Shown here one piece after another: positions 27,542 through 35,765 of a stretch of 64,000 bases of DNA (position 1 is its first letter; every line of letters begins with the position of its first letter). The position numbers and the translations under genes were made by a program. The notes below the pieces were generated by a model that saw only the letters and a program-made list of their open reading frames with translations, ran no database searches and was not told the origin of the DNA. This DNA comes from Sphingobacteriaceae bacterium (GTDB lineage Bacteria > Bacteroidota > Bacteroidia > UBA7662), in assembly GCA_013824115.1 (NCBI GenBank), contig PNNG01000005.1, positions 67,075 through 131,074 on the forward strand. The letters are read 5' to 3'.

Positions 27542-29898
27542 TTCAAAAACAACAATTGGGTGGCAAAGCGCGTGGATTGCGGCAACTGCGCGATGCAGGT
27601 TGCAGGGTACCGCCCTTCGTAACCCTTCCGGCGAATTGGTTCACTCCTTGGCTCGAAAACGATTACAGCCTGCGCCCGGGCTGGGAAAACAGCAGCAATT
27701 TGGCTTTGTTGCCCGGCATGCTGGCCGCCGTGGGCATCAACGAAGCCGTGCTGGCCGTACGCTCGTCGGCTTTGGGTGAAGACGGACAAGAACACGCCCA
27801 TCCGGGCATGCTCGATAGTGTGTTGGCCGTTGAGCCCACACAGTTGCATGCAGCCATTGCCCAAGTGGTGAAAAGCGCCAACAGCGAACGGGTGCAAGCT
27901 TACCGGCGCGAGAAGGGCTTATCAGGCCGACTGCTGCCCGCCGTGATGGTGCAGCAATGGCTCCAGGCCGACCTGAGCGGCGTGGTTTTTAGCACTAATC
28001 CACTTTATCCGCACGAAATGCTCATTCATACGGTCAGCGGGGCCGGCGAAGCTTTGGTGCAGGGACAAAAAGAACCTGCCGAATACGCCTTTGACAAAGC
28101 CAGCGGAAAGTGCTACTGGCAGCAGCTGCCTACAGACGAAACCTACCTTGATGCGGCGCTGCTGCAAGAACTTTTCGACACAGCCAAAAAACTTGAGCGC
28201 CAAATGGGCATGCCACTCGACCTAGAGTTTTGTGTGGTTCATGGCGAAATATTCTGGCTGCAAATGCGACCCATCACCACCCCACCCGTGAGCCAGTTGG
28301 TGCTCGACAATGCCAACATCCAGGAAAGTTATTGCGGACCCACCTCTGAGCTCGGTTTCAGCTTTGCCCGTCGCGCCTATGCTACAGTGTATACCCAAAC
28401 CATGCGGGCGCTCGGCTTGCCCGAGAGTAAGGTGCAAGCGCAAAAAGAAGTAGTGAACAACCTGCTTTACCACCACCAGGGCCGGGTGTACTACAACATC
28501 AACCATTGGTACCGGGGTTTGCAATTGTTACCGTCGTTCAAGCAAAACAAGGCCGATATGGAGCGCATGATGGGGCTCGAAAGTCCGGTTGCCCTGGTAA
28601 ACGACCGCCGCCTGCCCTGGTACCAGCTGCCTGGACGCTTGCCGGCTCTGTTGCTCAACCTGGGTCGGTTGCTTTGGGCTTTCAAACGACTTCCGTCGGC
28701 AACACAGCAATTCAACAAGCATTTTGATGCGGTTTTTACATCATTTTATGCCGCCCAACCTGCGCAATTTTCGGAAACCGACTGTCACAACTGGTTTCAA
28801 AAGCTCAACAGCGAACTGCTGCATCGCTGGGAGGTGCCCATTGTGAACGATTTTTATGTGATGATGCAAAACGGTGGTGCCCACCGCCGCCTACAAGCCA
28901 AGGGCATTGCCGAACCCGAGGCTTGGCTCCGTGAGCGCCTGCATCAACAAGCGGCCCTGCCCTCGTTGGCGCCTTTGCATGGGTTGCAAGCATTGGCCCA
29001 AGTAGCCCGCCAACAACCCGATTTGTTGGCGCTCTTGCTGGAAGAAAAGGAGCTCGATTTCAACGCATTGGCACAGCGTTTTTCGCACTTTCATGCCCAG
29101 TTGCAGGCATTCATCCACCAATTTGGCGACCGGGTGATGGGCGAGCTCAAGCTCGAAAGCCATACCATGCGCACCCATCCTTCCCTGGCCATCGGCTATT
29201 TGCGGCCGCTATTGCAGCGCGAAGCCACCCAAAGCAGCAAGCAGGCCGATGTGCCGATGGAAAAATGGCTCGATCCGCTGCGTGCAGGCATTTTCAGGCG
29301 CGAAGCCTTGCGCCTGCAACGCACCCGTTTGTTTGGCATGTACCGGAGTTTGTTCAGGCGCATGGGCGAATTGCTGGCTGCCAAAGGCACTTTGCCCGAA
29401 GCGGAGGCTATTTTTTATTGGCAATTGGAAGAGTTGGAAGCTTATTGGGAACAAGGCGCTGTGGTTACAACCGAAACGCTTCAGCTGCGCCAAAAGCAGC
29501 ATGCCGAATGGGTCCAATCGGAACCGCCGGGACGGGTGTATTTACCGGGCCGACAAGCCAGTTCCCATGTGCAGCCAACGGGTGATTTTTGGCAGGGACA
29601 AGCCGCCGTGGCCGGTACGGTAGAAGGCGAAGTGGTGTGCATTGCGGGTCAGGGCGACCTCAAAGACCTGCGCGGCAAAATTCTTTGCGCTTTGCGCACC
29701 GATCCGGGTTGGACGCCCCTTTTCCCCGGCTGCCGCGGTGTAATCATCGAACGCGGTTCAAGCCTGTCGCACTCGGTGATCGTGCTGCGCGAGCTGGGCA
29801 TTCCCACCATCATCAATGTGCGGGGCATTTCGGCCAGCCTACGCGATGGCGACCGGGTGCAGCTCGACGGCCAGGCCGGAACCCTTCAACGTCTATGA
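27529..29898 (+). CDS. PEP-synthase/rifampin-phosphotransferase-like dikinase
   Basis: 789 residues from the ATG at 27529, inside the end of the UbiA-like gene (the frame opens earlier at 27379, but that part overlaps real coding sequence). Residues 1-265 form an ATP-grasp domain of the PPDK_N type (GGKARGLRQL, LAVRSSALGEDG, QMRPITT). A long helical middle section follows. The last 75 residues are the swivelling phosphohistidine domain, with H in RGSSLSHSVIVLREL near residue 748. There is no C-terminal PEP/pyruvate barrel, so it is not a PEP synthase. The three-part layout matches rifampin phosphotransferase, where the middle domain binds the substrate that is phosphorylated. The substrate here is unknown. 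Confidence 0.8.
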   Translation: MFGLIQKQQLGGKARGLRQLRDAGCRVPPFVTLPANWFTPWLENDYSLRPGWENSSNLALLPGMLAAVGINEAVLAVRSSALGEDGQEHAHPGMLDSVLAVEPTQLHAAIAQVVKSANSERVQAYRREKGLSGRLLPAVMVQQWLQADLSGVVFSTNPLYPHEMLIHTVSGAGEALVQGQKEPAEYAFDKASGKCYWQQLPTDETYLDAALLQELFDTAKKLERQMGMPLDLEFCVVHGEIFWLQMRPITTPPVSQLVLDNANIQESYCGPTSELGFSFARRAYATVYTQTMRALGLPESKVQAQKEVVNNLLYHHQGRVYYNINHWYRGLQLLPSFKQNKADMERMMGLESPVALVNDRRLPWYQLPGRLPALLLNLGRLLWAFKRLPSATQQFNKHFDAVFTSFYAAQPAQFSETDCHNWFQKLNSELLHRWEVPIVNDFYVMMQNGGAHRRLQAKGIAEPEAWLRERLHQQAALPSLAPLHGLQALAQVARQQPDLLALLLEEKELDFNALAQRFSHFHAQLQAFIHQFGDRVMGELKLESHTMRTHPSLAIGYLRPLLQREATQSSKQADVPMEKWLDPLRAGIFRREALRLQRTRLFGMYRSLFRRMGELLAAKGTLPEAEAIFYWQLEELEAYWEQGAVVTTETLQLRQKQHAEWVQSEPPGRVYLPGRQASSHVQPTGDFWQGQAAVAGTVEGEVVCIAGQGDLKDLRGKILCALRTDPGWTPLFPGCRGVIIERGSSLSHSVIVLRELGIPTIINVRGISASLRDGDRVQLDGQAGTLQRL

Positions 29899-30953
29899 CA
29901 ATGATGGTACAAGACATCGAGCGGCAGCTGCCACCAGCCTTTTTCGATTGGGTGCCAGCACTCTACCAGCAGCTGCCCTATCAACCCGAAGAAAGTCCCG
30001 AAAAAGTACACGCACTTTTAGCCCTGCAGCACGGCCAAACCCGCATGCGGATGTTCCTCTTACCCGGCAAAGCCCGCTTGCTGGGCATGGTTAGGCCCGG
30101 CAGTAAAACCGCCCTTTTTGGTTTTTGGGAAGGCGAAAATGATTTGGAAAGTCATGCCCAGCTGTTTGTCGCCTTCGAACAATGGGCGCTCGAACAAGGC
30201 TGCGAACAGGTAGAAGGCCCCAAAAACTTCAATACCTTTCATGCCTACCGCTTGCGCACCAGCGAACCATCGTGGCAGCAGTTCAACCGAGAGCCTGTGA
30301 ATCCGCCCTATTACCCAGTCTTGTTGCAAGCTTTGGGTTTTGAGGTGCTCCATCATTTCGAAAGCCGCAAAATCAGCACATCGGTAGTGCCCGAGGTGTA
30401 TGGCAGCAAGCAACAGTTGGTCGACAGTGTGAAGGACCTGCCTTTTGCTTTCATTCCACTCAATGCCCAAAGCTGGCAAACCCACGCAGCTGCCATTTAC
30501 GAACTTGTGGGCGAAATATTTGGCCAAAATCCGGGTTACCAGGCCATTTCGCGGGCCGAATTTGAGTTGCTTTACAATGCCGAATATGCCGCCATGTTGT
30601 GTCGGCACAGCTCGGTGCTCTTGGCCGAACGCAGCAGCGGCCGCCTGGTAGCCATCAGCCTGTGTCACCCCAATTACAGTCCCCTGAAATTATCGGAGCC
30701 AGCCGTCTTCGAAAAACACTACCCCTTGCTCAAGCACCGCACCTTGCTGGCCAAAACCCAAGGCGTGCACCCCCATTACCGACAACAGGGCCTCATGAAT
30801 TACCTCGGCGCTTACGGCATGCTCAGCTTTAGGCAATTTTACGACGACATCATTTTTTGCCTCATGCGGCACGACAACCCCTCGCTGCGCTTCACCGATC
30901 CCTTTCCGTATGAAAGGGCCGCGTATGCGGTGTATGGGAAGGGGTTGGGATAG
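29895..30953 (+). CDS. GNAT-like (YghO-type) N-acyltransferase
   Basis: 352 residues, starting in a 4-base ATGA overlap with the dikinase gene; two further ATGs follow within 9 bases. The middle has the VEGPKNFNTF...NPPYYPVLLQALGF pattern of YghO-like proteins and the C-terminal half has HYRQQGLMNYLGAYGM, like an acyl-CoA-binding GNAT loop. Some relatives of this type act as N-acyltransferases in bacterial ceramide synthesis (from memory, not checked). Acylation of an amino group is therefore a plausible last step in this cluster, for example on the aminocarboxypropyl group that the BtaA-like enzyme adds. The reaction is inferred. Confidence 0.65.
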   Translation: MTMMVQDIERQLPPAFFDWVPALYQQLPYQPEESPEKVHALLALQHGQTRMRMFLLPGKARLLGMVRPGSKTALFGFWEGENDLESHAQLFVAFEQWALEQGCEQVEGPKNFNTFHAYRLRTSEPSWQQFNREPVNPPYYPVLLQALGFEVLHHFESRKISTSVVPEVYGSKQQLVDSVKDLPFAFIPLNAQSWQTHAAAIYELVGEIFGQNPGYQAISRAEFELLYNAEYAAMLCRHSSVLLAERSSGRLVAISLCHPNYSPLKLSEPAVFEKHYPLLKHRTLLAKTQGVHPHYRQQGLMNYLGAYGMLSFRQFYDDIIFCLMRHDNPSLRFTDPFPYERAAYAVYGKGLG

Positions 30954-31004
30954 TGCGAATTTGCTCGCCACCACTTTCCCATTAGTCATCAAAGAGAAAA
31001 GCGT

Positions 31005-31036
31005 TTTGGAAATATGTATCTAATTAGGTACATTTG
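31005..31036 (+). promoter_or_regulatory. Complete Bacteroidota promoter (-33 TTTG and -7 TACATTTG)
   Basis: TTTG at 31005-31008, a 20-base spacer and TACATTTG at 31029-31036 fit the Bacteroidota consensus well. Transcription would start near 31042, just ahead of the ATG at 31051. It is the best two-part promoter I see in the window. Confidence 0.75.
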
Positions 31037-31050
31037 ATTTCGCGTTTCAT

Positions 31051-31287
31051 ATGCCTAAAATCGACGAAATACAAGGCATCACCATTCACCTGTACAGCGG
31101 CGACCATCGGCCACCACACATACATGTGAAGTACAACGAATTTGAGGTCTTGTTAAAAATTGAAGATGGCGAGGTGTACGCCGGAAGCTTGCCGATTAAG
31201 CAAATGAAACTTGCGAATGAATGGCTTCATGAGCATTCAACATGGGCACTAAACGTGTTTTTCGAACTTAACCCCGAACTGCAATGA
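31051..31287 (+). CDS. DUF4160 domain protein
   Basis: 78 residues matching DUF4160, with the characteristic GDHRPPHIHVKYNEFE segment near residues 17-32. The function is unknown. It overlaps the next gene by 4 bases (ATGA), and that gene encodes a DUF2442-XRE protein. DUF4160/DUF2442 pairs recur in bacterial genomes and are sometimes flagged as toxin-antitoxin-like, but I know of no proof. The pair has its own promoter. Confidence 0.85.
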   Translation: MPKIDEIQGITIHLYSGDHRPPHIHVKYNEFEVLLKIEDGEVYAGSLPIKQMKLANEWLHEHSTWALNVFFELNPELQ

Positions 31288-31808
31288 GTCAAACCAAAAG
31301 AATACCCCGCATTTTGAAAGTGAATCACATAAAAGGAATGGCCATCTCCGTGGTTTTTAACAATGGCGAATCGCGGAGCATTCAATTTGAAGCGCTGCTC
31401 AATAGCCTTTCGCTCAATGCATCCAATCCGGGCCACGTACTTGTACAGCCCAATAAGTTGAAAGAAGTAGAACTGGGGGAAGGAACCTTACGCTGGCCAA
31501 ACATTGTGACAACTATCACGGGTAAAAACGGGCAAAAACTGTCGTATCCGTTTGAAATTGGAGCAGATGTATTGTTTCAATTTAGTACACCCGACCCGCT
31601 CCCCACTGCAACACGCATTGGGCGCAAGGTAAGAGAGGCTCGGAAAAAAGCCGGCTTAAGCCAAGAAGAGCTAGCCAAGGTGAGCGGCACCAGCCGTTCG
31701 TACATCTCACGGCTTGAAAACGACCATGCCGATATTGAATTAGGTACACTCCGAAAGATTGTAGAAACGGGTTTGGGTAAAAAGTTGGCGATAGATATTG
31801 CGGATTAA
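31284..31808 (+). CDS. DUF2442 domain protein fused to an XRE-type HTH
   Basis: 174 residues. The N-terminal 90 residues resemble DUF2442 (ISVVFNNGESRSI...GEGTLRWPNI). The C-terminal part is a clear XRE/Cro helix-turn-helix (VREARKKAGLSQEELAKVSGTS and SYISRLENDHADIELGTL, residues about 113-155). By analogy with type II antitoxins it may bind DNA and repress its own operon, with the DUF4160 protein as partner. No operator palindrome stands out at the promoter. Confidence 0.85.
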   Translation: MSQTKRIPRILKVNHIKGMAISVVFNNGESRSIQFEALLNSLSLNASNPGHVLVQPNKLKEVELGEGTLRWPNIVTTITGKNGQKLSYPFEIGADVLFQFSTPDPLPTATRIGRKVREARKKAGLSQEELAKVSGTSRSYISRLENDHADIELGTLRKIVETGLGKKLAIDIAD

Positions 31809-31878
31809 GTTATAGGTCCGCAACGGAGGCCGAAAATTAGCAACTCACTAAACGCTGCTTCAATTACGCCTTCTACCC

Positions 31879-32454
31879 TTACGCATCCCCCCCAATCTCA
31901 CTCCCCTCTCCCTGCAACTCCTTTAATTGCGGCAGCTCGTGCAAGCCATTGATGCCGAAATACTCCATAAAAAAGTCGGAAGTAGCGTATAATGTGGGGC
32001 GGCCCGGACCGTCGCTTTTGCCTTTGATGGCGATGAGGTTTTTTTCGAGCAGGCGCTGGATGCTGTAATCGCAGCTCACGCCGCGGATGGCTTCTAATTC
32101 GGCCTTGGTTACGGGCTGTTTGTAGGCAATGATGCTGAGGGTTTCGAGCGCGGCGGTGGAGAGACGCTTTTTGGAGCGCTCGGACAGGGCCAGGCTCAGC
32201 AAATCGTGGAAATCGGGTTTGGTGTAAAAAGCGTAGCCGCCACCTGCCATGCGCAGTTCAAAAGCGCGGTTTTGGCCAGCGATGTCGGCCATGAGTAACT
32301 GCATCAACTCAGCCACATCGCCTTCCTCCAAAGTGGTTTGATGAAACAAACCCAGCAGGCGGGTGAGTTCGGCCAGCGGAAGGGGCTTGTCGGCAGCAAA
32401 AACCAAGGCTTCGGCCTGGGCTTTGAGGAGCGAACGGTCGGGCTGATTTTCCAT
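31879..32454 (-). CDS. scpB: Segregation and condensation protein B
   Basis: ScpB, 191 residues, a winged-helix kleisin partner that works with ScpA and SMC in chromosome condensation. Diagnostic sequence includes SKKRLSTAALETLSIIAYKQPVTKAELEAIRGV (read in parts) near residues 93-125 and GRPTLYATS.FFMEYFGI near the C-terminus. scpA is not adjacent. An exact TAGATTTG -7 box lies 10 bases upstream of the ATG, which would leave almost no leader. Confidence 0.95.
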   Translation of the reverse strand: MENQPDRSLLKAQAEALVFAADKPLPLAELTRLLGLFHQTTLEEGDVAELMQLLMADIAGQNRAFELRMAGGGYAFYTKPDFHDLLSLALSERSKKRLSTAALETLSIIAYKQPVTKAELEAIRGVSCDYSIQRLLEKNLIAIKGKSDGPGRPTLYATSDFFMEYFGINGLHELPQLKELQGEGSEIGGDA

Positions 32455-32464
32455 GAGATGTGGG

Positions 32465-32472
32465 CAAATCTA
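32465..32472 (-). promoter_or_regulatory. -7 box for scpB
   Basis: Minus-strand TAGATTTG, an exact TAnnTTTG match, ends 10 bases before the scpB ATG. Confidence 0.6.
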
Positions 32473-32582
32473 TGTAATTTTTGCTTGCAGCTGCACATTC
32501 AAGCACGCACATTTGGCTGCATAGCCATGGATTGACGATCATCATCTCTGCGATCTCCGCTGGAAATGCGCAGCATACCCCA

Positions 32583-32740
32583 GCCAAAGGCTCCGGCGGC
32601 CACTGAGCGAAGTCGAAGTGCGGGGCCCGCCGAAGCTGTTAGTAGCACTGAATATAAGGGCCGCTAGGGAGCACATTGGCTGAATTACACGAAAACAGTT
32701 ATAAGAAACGACCAAAAACCTCCGCCCCTCTGCGGTTTTA
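32583..32740 (+). repeat. Dispersed non-coding element, copy A
   Basis: This lies in the 365-base gene-free stretch between scpB and the M49 gene. It starts CCAAAGGCTCCGGCGGCCAC, continues through CTGAGCGAAGTCGAAGTG and AGTAGCACTGA, and ends in CTCCGCCCCTCTGCGGTTTTA. The same order of words recurs at 48029-48188 and, inverted, at 52994-53140. It ends about 80 bases before the downstream gene. Confidence 0.7.
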
Positions 32741-32819
32741 ACCTGGCGTTTGCCTTGCGGATGCGCCGCGAAGCTCGTATTTTAGCCGTATTCTATCCAC
32801 TCACACACCCCAAAAAACC

Positions 32820-34883
32820 ATGTCAACCAACCGACTTATGATGGGACTTGCCCTTGGCAGCAGCCTGCTGTTTGGACCTCACGCACAAGCTCAGCAAACC
32901 GAAACAACTAAAATGGAGTTCAAAGTACTGGCAGACGAATTTGCCGACATTCAGGTGCTTCGGTATCAGATTCCCGGCTTCGATTTGCTAACGCTCCAAC
33001 AGAAGGAACTGCTCTATTATCTGAGCGAAGCCGCAGCCGCCGGTCGAGATATCATCTGGGACCAGAATTACAAATACAACCTCCTCGTGCGCAAAACCCT
33101 CGAAGGCATTGTAGCCAACTACGAAGGCGAGCGCTCTGGTGCCAATTGGGATGCCTTCATGGAATACGCCAAGCGCGTTTGGTTCAGCAATGGCATCCAC
33201 CACCACTACAGCATGCGAAAGCTCCAACCTGGTTTCGATGCTAGATACTTTGCCACACTAGTCAACGGTTCACCCAAAGGAAACTTCCCCCGAATCGCAG
33301 GAAAGATAAAAAACAACAAACAGCTGCTGGCCTTCCTCAACCCGATTTTGTTCGACCCCAATGTGGCTGCCAAGCGCGTCAACCAGGATGCCGGTGTAGA
33401 CCTCATCACCACCTCCGCCAACAACTTCTACGAGGGCGTAACCCAAGCTGAGGTGGAGGCCTTTTATGCCAAGCAGAAGGTGAAAGACGACCCTACCCCC
33501 ATTTGGTACGGCCTCAACTCCAAAGTGGTGAAAGAAAACGGCAAGCTGGTTGAAAAGACCTGGAAAGCGGGCGGCATGTACGGCGCAGCCATCGATAAGA
33601 TTGTATATTGGCTCGAAAAAGCCGTTAGCGTTGCCGAAAACGACAAGCAAAAAACAGCCCTCGAACTGCTCGTGAAATACTACAAAAGCGGCGATTTGCG
33701 CGATTGGGATGCCTACAACATCGCCTGGGTGGCCGATACCGAATCGATGATCGACGTGGTGAACGGCTTCATTGAAGTATATGGCGATCCCCTCGGGATG
33801 AAGGCCTCCTACGAATCGGTGGTATCGGTGCGCGACATGGTGGCTACCCGCCGCATCAAAGCCATTGGCGATGAAGCGCAGTGGTTCGAAGACAATTCGC
33901 CCATCTTGCCCGAACACAAAAAGAAGGAGGTAAAGGGCATTTCAGCCAAAGTAATCACGGTGGTGCAGGAATCGGGCGATGCCGCGCCGGCTACCCCCAT
34001 CGGCATCAACCTGCCCAATGCCGACTGGATCCGCAAAGACCACGGCTCCAAATCGGTTTCGTTAGGCAACATTGTGTATGCCTACAACGAGGTGGCCAGC
34101 AAAGGCAGCGCCATCGAAGAATTTGCCTGGGACCAAACCCAAATCGACCGCTCACGTCAGTACGGCGCATTGGCTGGCGACCTGCACACCGATTTGCACG
34201 AGGTAATTGGCCACGCCAGCGGTCAGCTTAACCCCGGCATTGGCACCCCTAAAGAAACCCTCAAGCAATATGCTTCAACGCTTGAAGAAGCCCGCGCCGA
34301 TTTGGTGGCACTCTATTTCATACTCGACCCTAAAATGGTGGAGCTGGGCGTGATGCCCTCGCTCGAAGTGGGCAAAGCCGAATATGATGGTTACATCCGC
34401 AACGGTTTGATGTTACAACTCCGCCGTTTGGAAGAAGGCGACAACCTCGAAGAATCGCATATGCGCAACCGACAGCTCAATGCCGGCTGGGCCTATGAAA
34501 AGGGTTTGGCCAATAAAGTCATCGAAAAGAAGGTGCGCGATGGCAAGACCTATTTTGTGATCAACGATTATGAAGCCTTGCGCGAGCTTTTCGGGCAGTT
34601 GCTCCGCGAAATCCAACGCATCAAAAGCGAAGGCGATTTTGCTGCAGGTGCTGCCTTGGTTGAAAATTACGGGGTGAAAGTAGACCAAGCTTTGCTGAAG
34701 GAAGTGAAGGCGCGCTATGCCAAAATTGGCTCAAAACCCTATTCAGGCTTCATCCAGCCCAAATTGGTGCCGGTTTACGAAGGCGAAAAGTTGGTGGATG
34801 TAAAAGTGGAATACCCCGATAATTTCACTGAACAAATGCTCGAATTCGGCAAGAAAAACGCGCATTTGCCGGTGGTGAATTGA
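32820..34883 (+). CDS. Dipeptidyl-peptidase III family (M49) metallopeptidase
   Basis: 687 residues, close to the usual DPP III length. The diagnostic M49 zinc motif HEVIGH (HExxGH) lies near residue 460 in DLHTDLHEVIGHASGQL, and the second motif EEARAD follows about 50 residues later. The N-terminus MSTNRLMMGLALGSSLLFGPHAQAQ (read in parts) looks like a signal peptide, so the enzyme is probably periplasmic, whereas classical DPP III is cytosolic. It would remove dipeptides from oligopeptide N-termini. It has no T9SS domain. A hairpin terminator follows 17 bases after the stop. Confidence 0.93.
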   Translation: MSTNRLMMGLALGSSLLFGPHAQAQQTETTKMEFKVLADEFADIQVLRYQIPGFDLLTLQQKELLYYLSEAAAAGRDIIWDQNYKYNLLVRKTLEGIVANYEGERSGANWDAFMEYAKRVWFSNGIHHHYSMRKLQPGFDARYFATLVNGSPKGNFPRIAGKIKNNKQLLAFLNPILFDPNVAAKRVNQDAGVDLITTSANNFYEGVTQAEVEAFYAKQKVKDDPTPIWYGLNSKVVKENGKLVEKTWKAGGMYGAAIDKIVYWLEKAVSVAENDKQKTALELLVKYYKSGDLRDWDAYNIAWVADTESMIDVVNGFIEVYGDPLGMKASYESVVSVRDMVATRRIKAIGDEAQWFEDNSPILPEHKKKEVKGISAKVITVVQESGDAAPATPIGINLPNADWIRKDHGSKSVSLGNIVYAYNEVASKGSAIEEFAWDQTQIDRSRQYGALAGDLHTDLHEVIGHASGQLNPGIGTPKETLKQYASTLEEARADLVALYFILDPKMVELGVMPSLEVGKAEYDGYIRNGLMLQLRRLEEGDNLEESHMRNRQLNAGWAYEKGLANKVIEKKVRDGKTYFVINDYEALRELFGQLLREIQRIKSEGDFAAGAALVENYGVKVDQALLKEVKARYAKIGSKPYSGFIQPKLVPVYEGEKLVDVKVEYPDNFTEQMLEFGKKNAHLPVVN

Positions 34884-34900
34884 GCCAAAGGCATGCATGA

Positions 34901-34931
34901 AAAAAGGCTGGTAGAAATACCGGCCTTTTTT
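34901..34931 (+). terminator. Rho-independent terminator of the M49 gene
   Basis: Stem AAAAAGGCTGGTA / TACCGGCCTTTTT (one G-T pair) with loop GAAA, ending in six T. Confidence 0.9.
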
Positions 34932-34959
34932 GTGAAGCTACATGTTGCGTATTCACAAT

Positions 34960-34990
34960 AAAAAAAGCCGTTTAGCGAACTAAACGGCTT
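34960..34990 (-). terminator. Rho-independent terminator of tRNA-Leu
   Basis: A perfect 11-bp stem AAGCCGTTTAG / CTAAACGGCTT with a 4-base loop is followed on the minus strand by seven T, immediately after the tRNA 3' end. Confidence 0.9.
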
Positions 34991-34993
34991 GGG

Positions 34994-35075
34994 TGCCGAA
35001 GGCCGGACTCGAACCGGCATGTCTTGCGACACACGCCCCTGAAACGTGCGTGTCTACCAATTTCACCACTTCGGC
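34994..35075 (-). tRNA. tRNA-Leu, anticodon CAG
   Basis: The minus strand gives an 82-base tRNA with acceptor stem GCCGAAG/CTTCGGC and discriminator A. The D-loop has TTGGTAGAC, the anticodon loop centres on CAG (TTTCAGG), a long variable arm (TGTC, GCAA, GACA) is typical of leucine, and the T-arm is GCCGG TTCGAGT CCGGC. The 3' CCA is not encoded (CCC follows the discriminator). A strong terminator follows. Confidence 0.95.
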
Positions 35076-35219
35076 GGCGGTCAAAAAAACCGGCAATTGC
35101 CGGCTCATTGGGTGGGGCAAAGATAGGGGCTTTTCACACCTGTACAACCGGCTGCCCGATTTTTTAGCGGTGTGCCTTTTAACCACATTTGTGTAGCTTA
35201 GCAACATAAACACCAACGC

Positions 35220-35765
35220 ATGCCTCCTGGATTTGTAGACGAATCGGCACTGGTGCTGGCACTACAGCAACGCAAAGAAGAGGTGATGGCCACCTTGTAC
35301 GACCGCTATGCTGCTGCTATGTACGGGGTGATTAAAAAGGTGGTGACCGACGAAGCCATAGCCGAAGATCTCCTGCAAGAGGCCTTTGTAAAGGTTTGGA
35401 AAGCCGGTGCGCAGTACGATGCCAGCAAAGGACGCCTGTTCACTTGGTTGATCAATGTGGCACGGAATACCGCCATCGACTACCTGCGGTCGAAAAGACA
35501 CAAAGAGTCAATCCAAACCGACGAACTCGACGTATATAGTCCTGTTACCGAGCGGGTAACCACGGCTGTTGACCACATAGGATTAAAAGACGTTTTAGCC
35601 ACGCTCAAGCCCGAGCAGCAAGAAGTGCTCGATTTATTGTACTTCAATGGCCTCACCCAGGAGCAGGCTGCCGAGGAACTGGGCATTCCCTTAGGCACGG
35701 TTAAAACCCGTGCCCGAACGGCCATTCAAGTATTGAGAAAAATATTAATCGACAAAAAACCGTGA
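35220..35765 (+). CDS. ECF-type RNA polymerase sigma factor
   Basis: 181 residues with region 2 (LYDRYAAAMYGVIKKVV...AEDLLQEAFVKVWKA, then LFTWLINVARNTAIDYLRSK) and region 4 (LKPEQQEVLDLLYFNGLTQEQAAEELGI...GTVKTRAR, read in parts). It is an SigK-like ECF factor. It shares four bases (GTGA) with the downstream anti-sigma gene, the normal arrangement for co-expressed sigma/anti-sigma pairs. Target promoters are not evident in this window. Confidence 0.95.
   Translation: MPPGFVDESALVLALQQRKEEVMATLYDRYAAAMYGVIKKVVTDEAIAEDLLQEAFVKVWKAGAQYDASKGRLFTWLINVARNTAIDYLRSKRHKESIQTDELDVYSPVTERVTTAVDHIGLKDVLATLKPEQQEVLDLLYFNGLTQEQAAEELGIPLGTVKTRARTAIQVLRKILIDKKP

Noticed and set aside
34994-35075. tRNA-Leu as integration site for the AT-rich island
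   Set aside because: No integrase gene and no direct repeat of the tRNA 3' end were seen, and the island begins more than 2 kb away.
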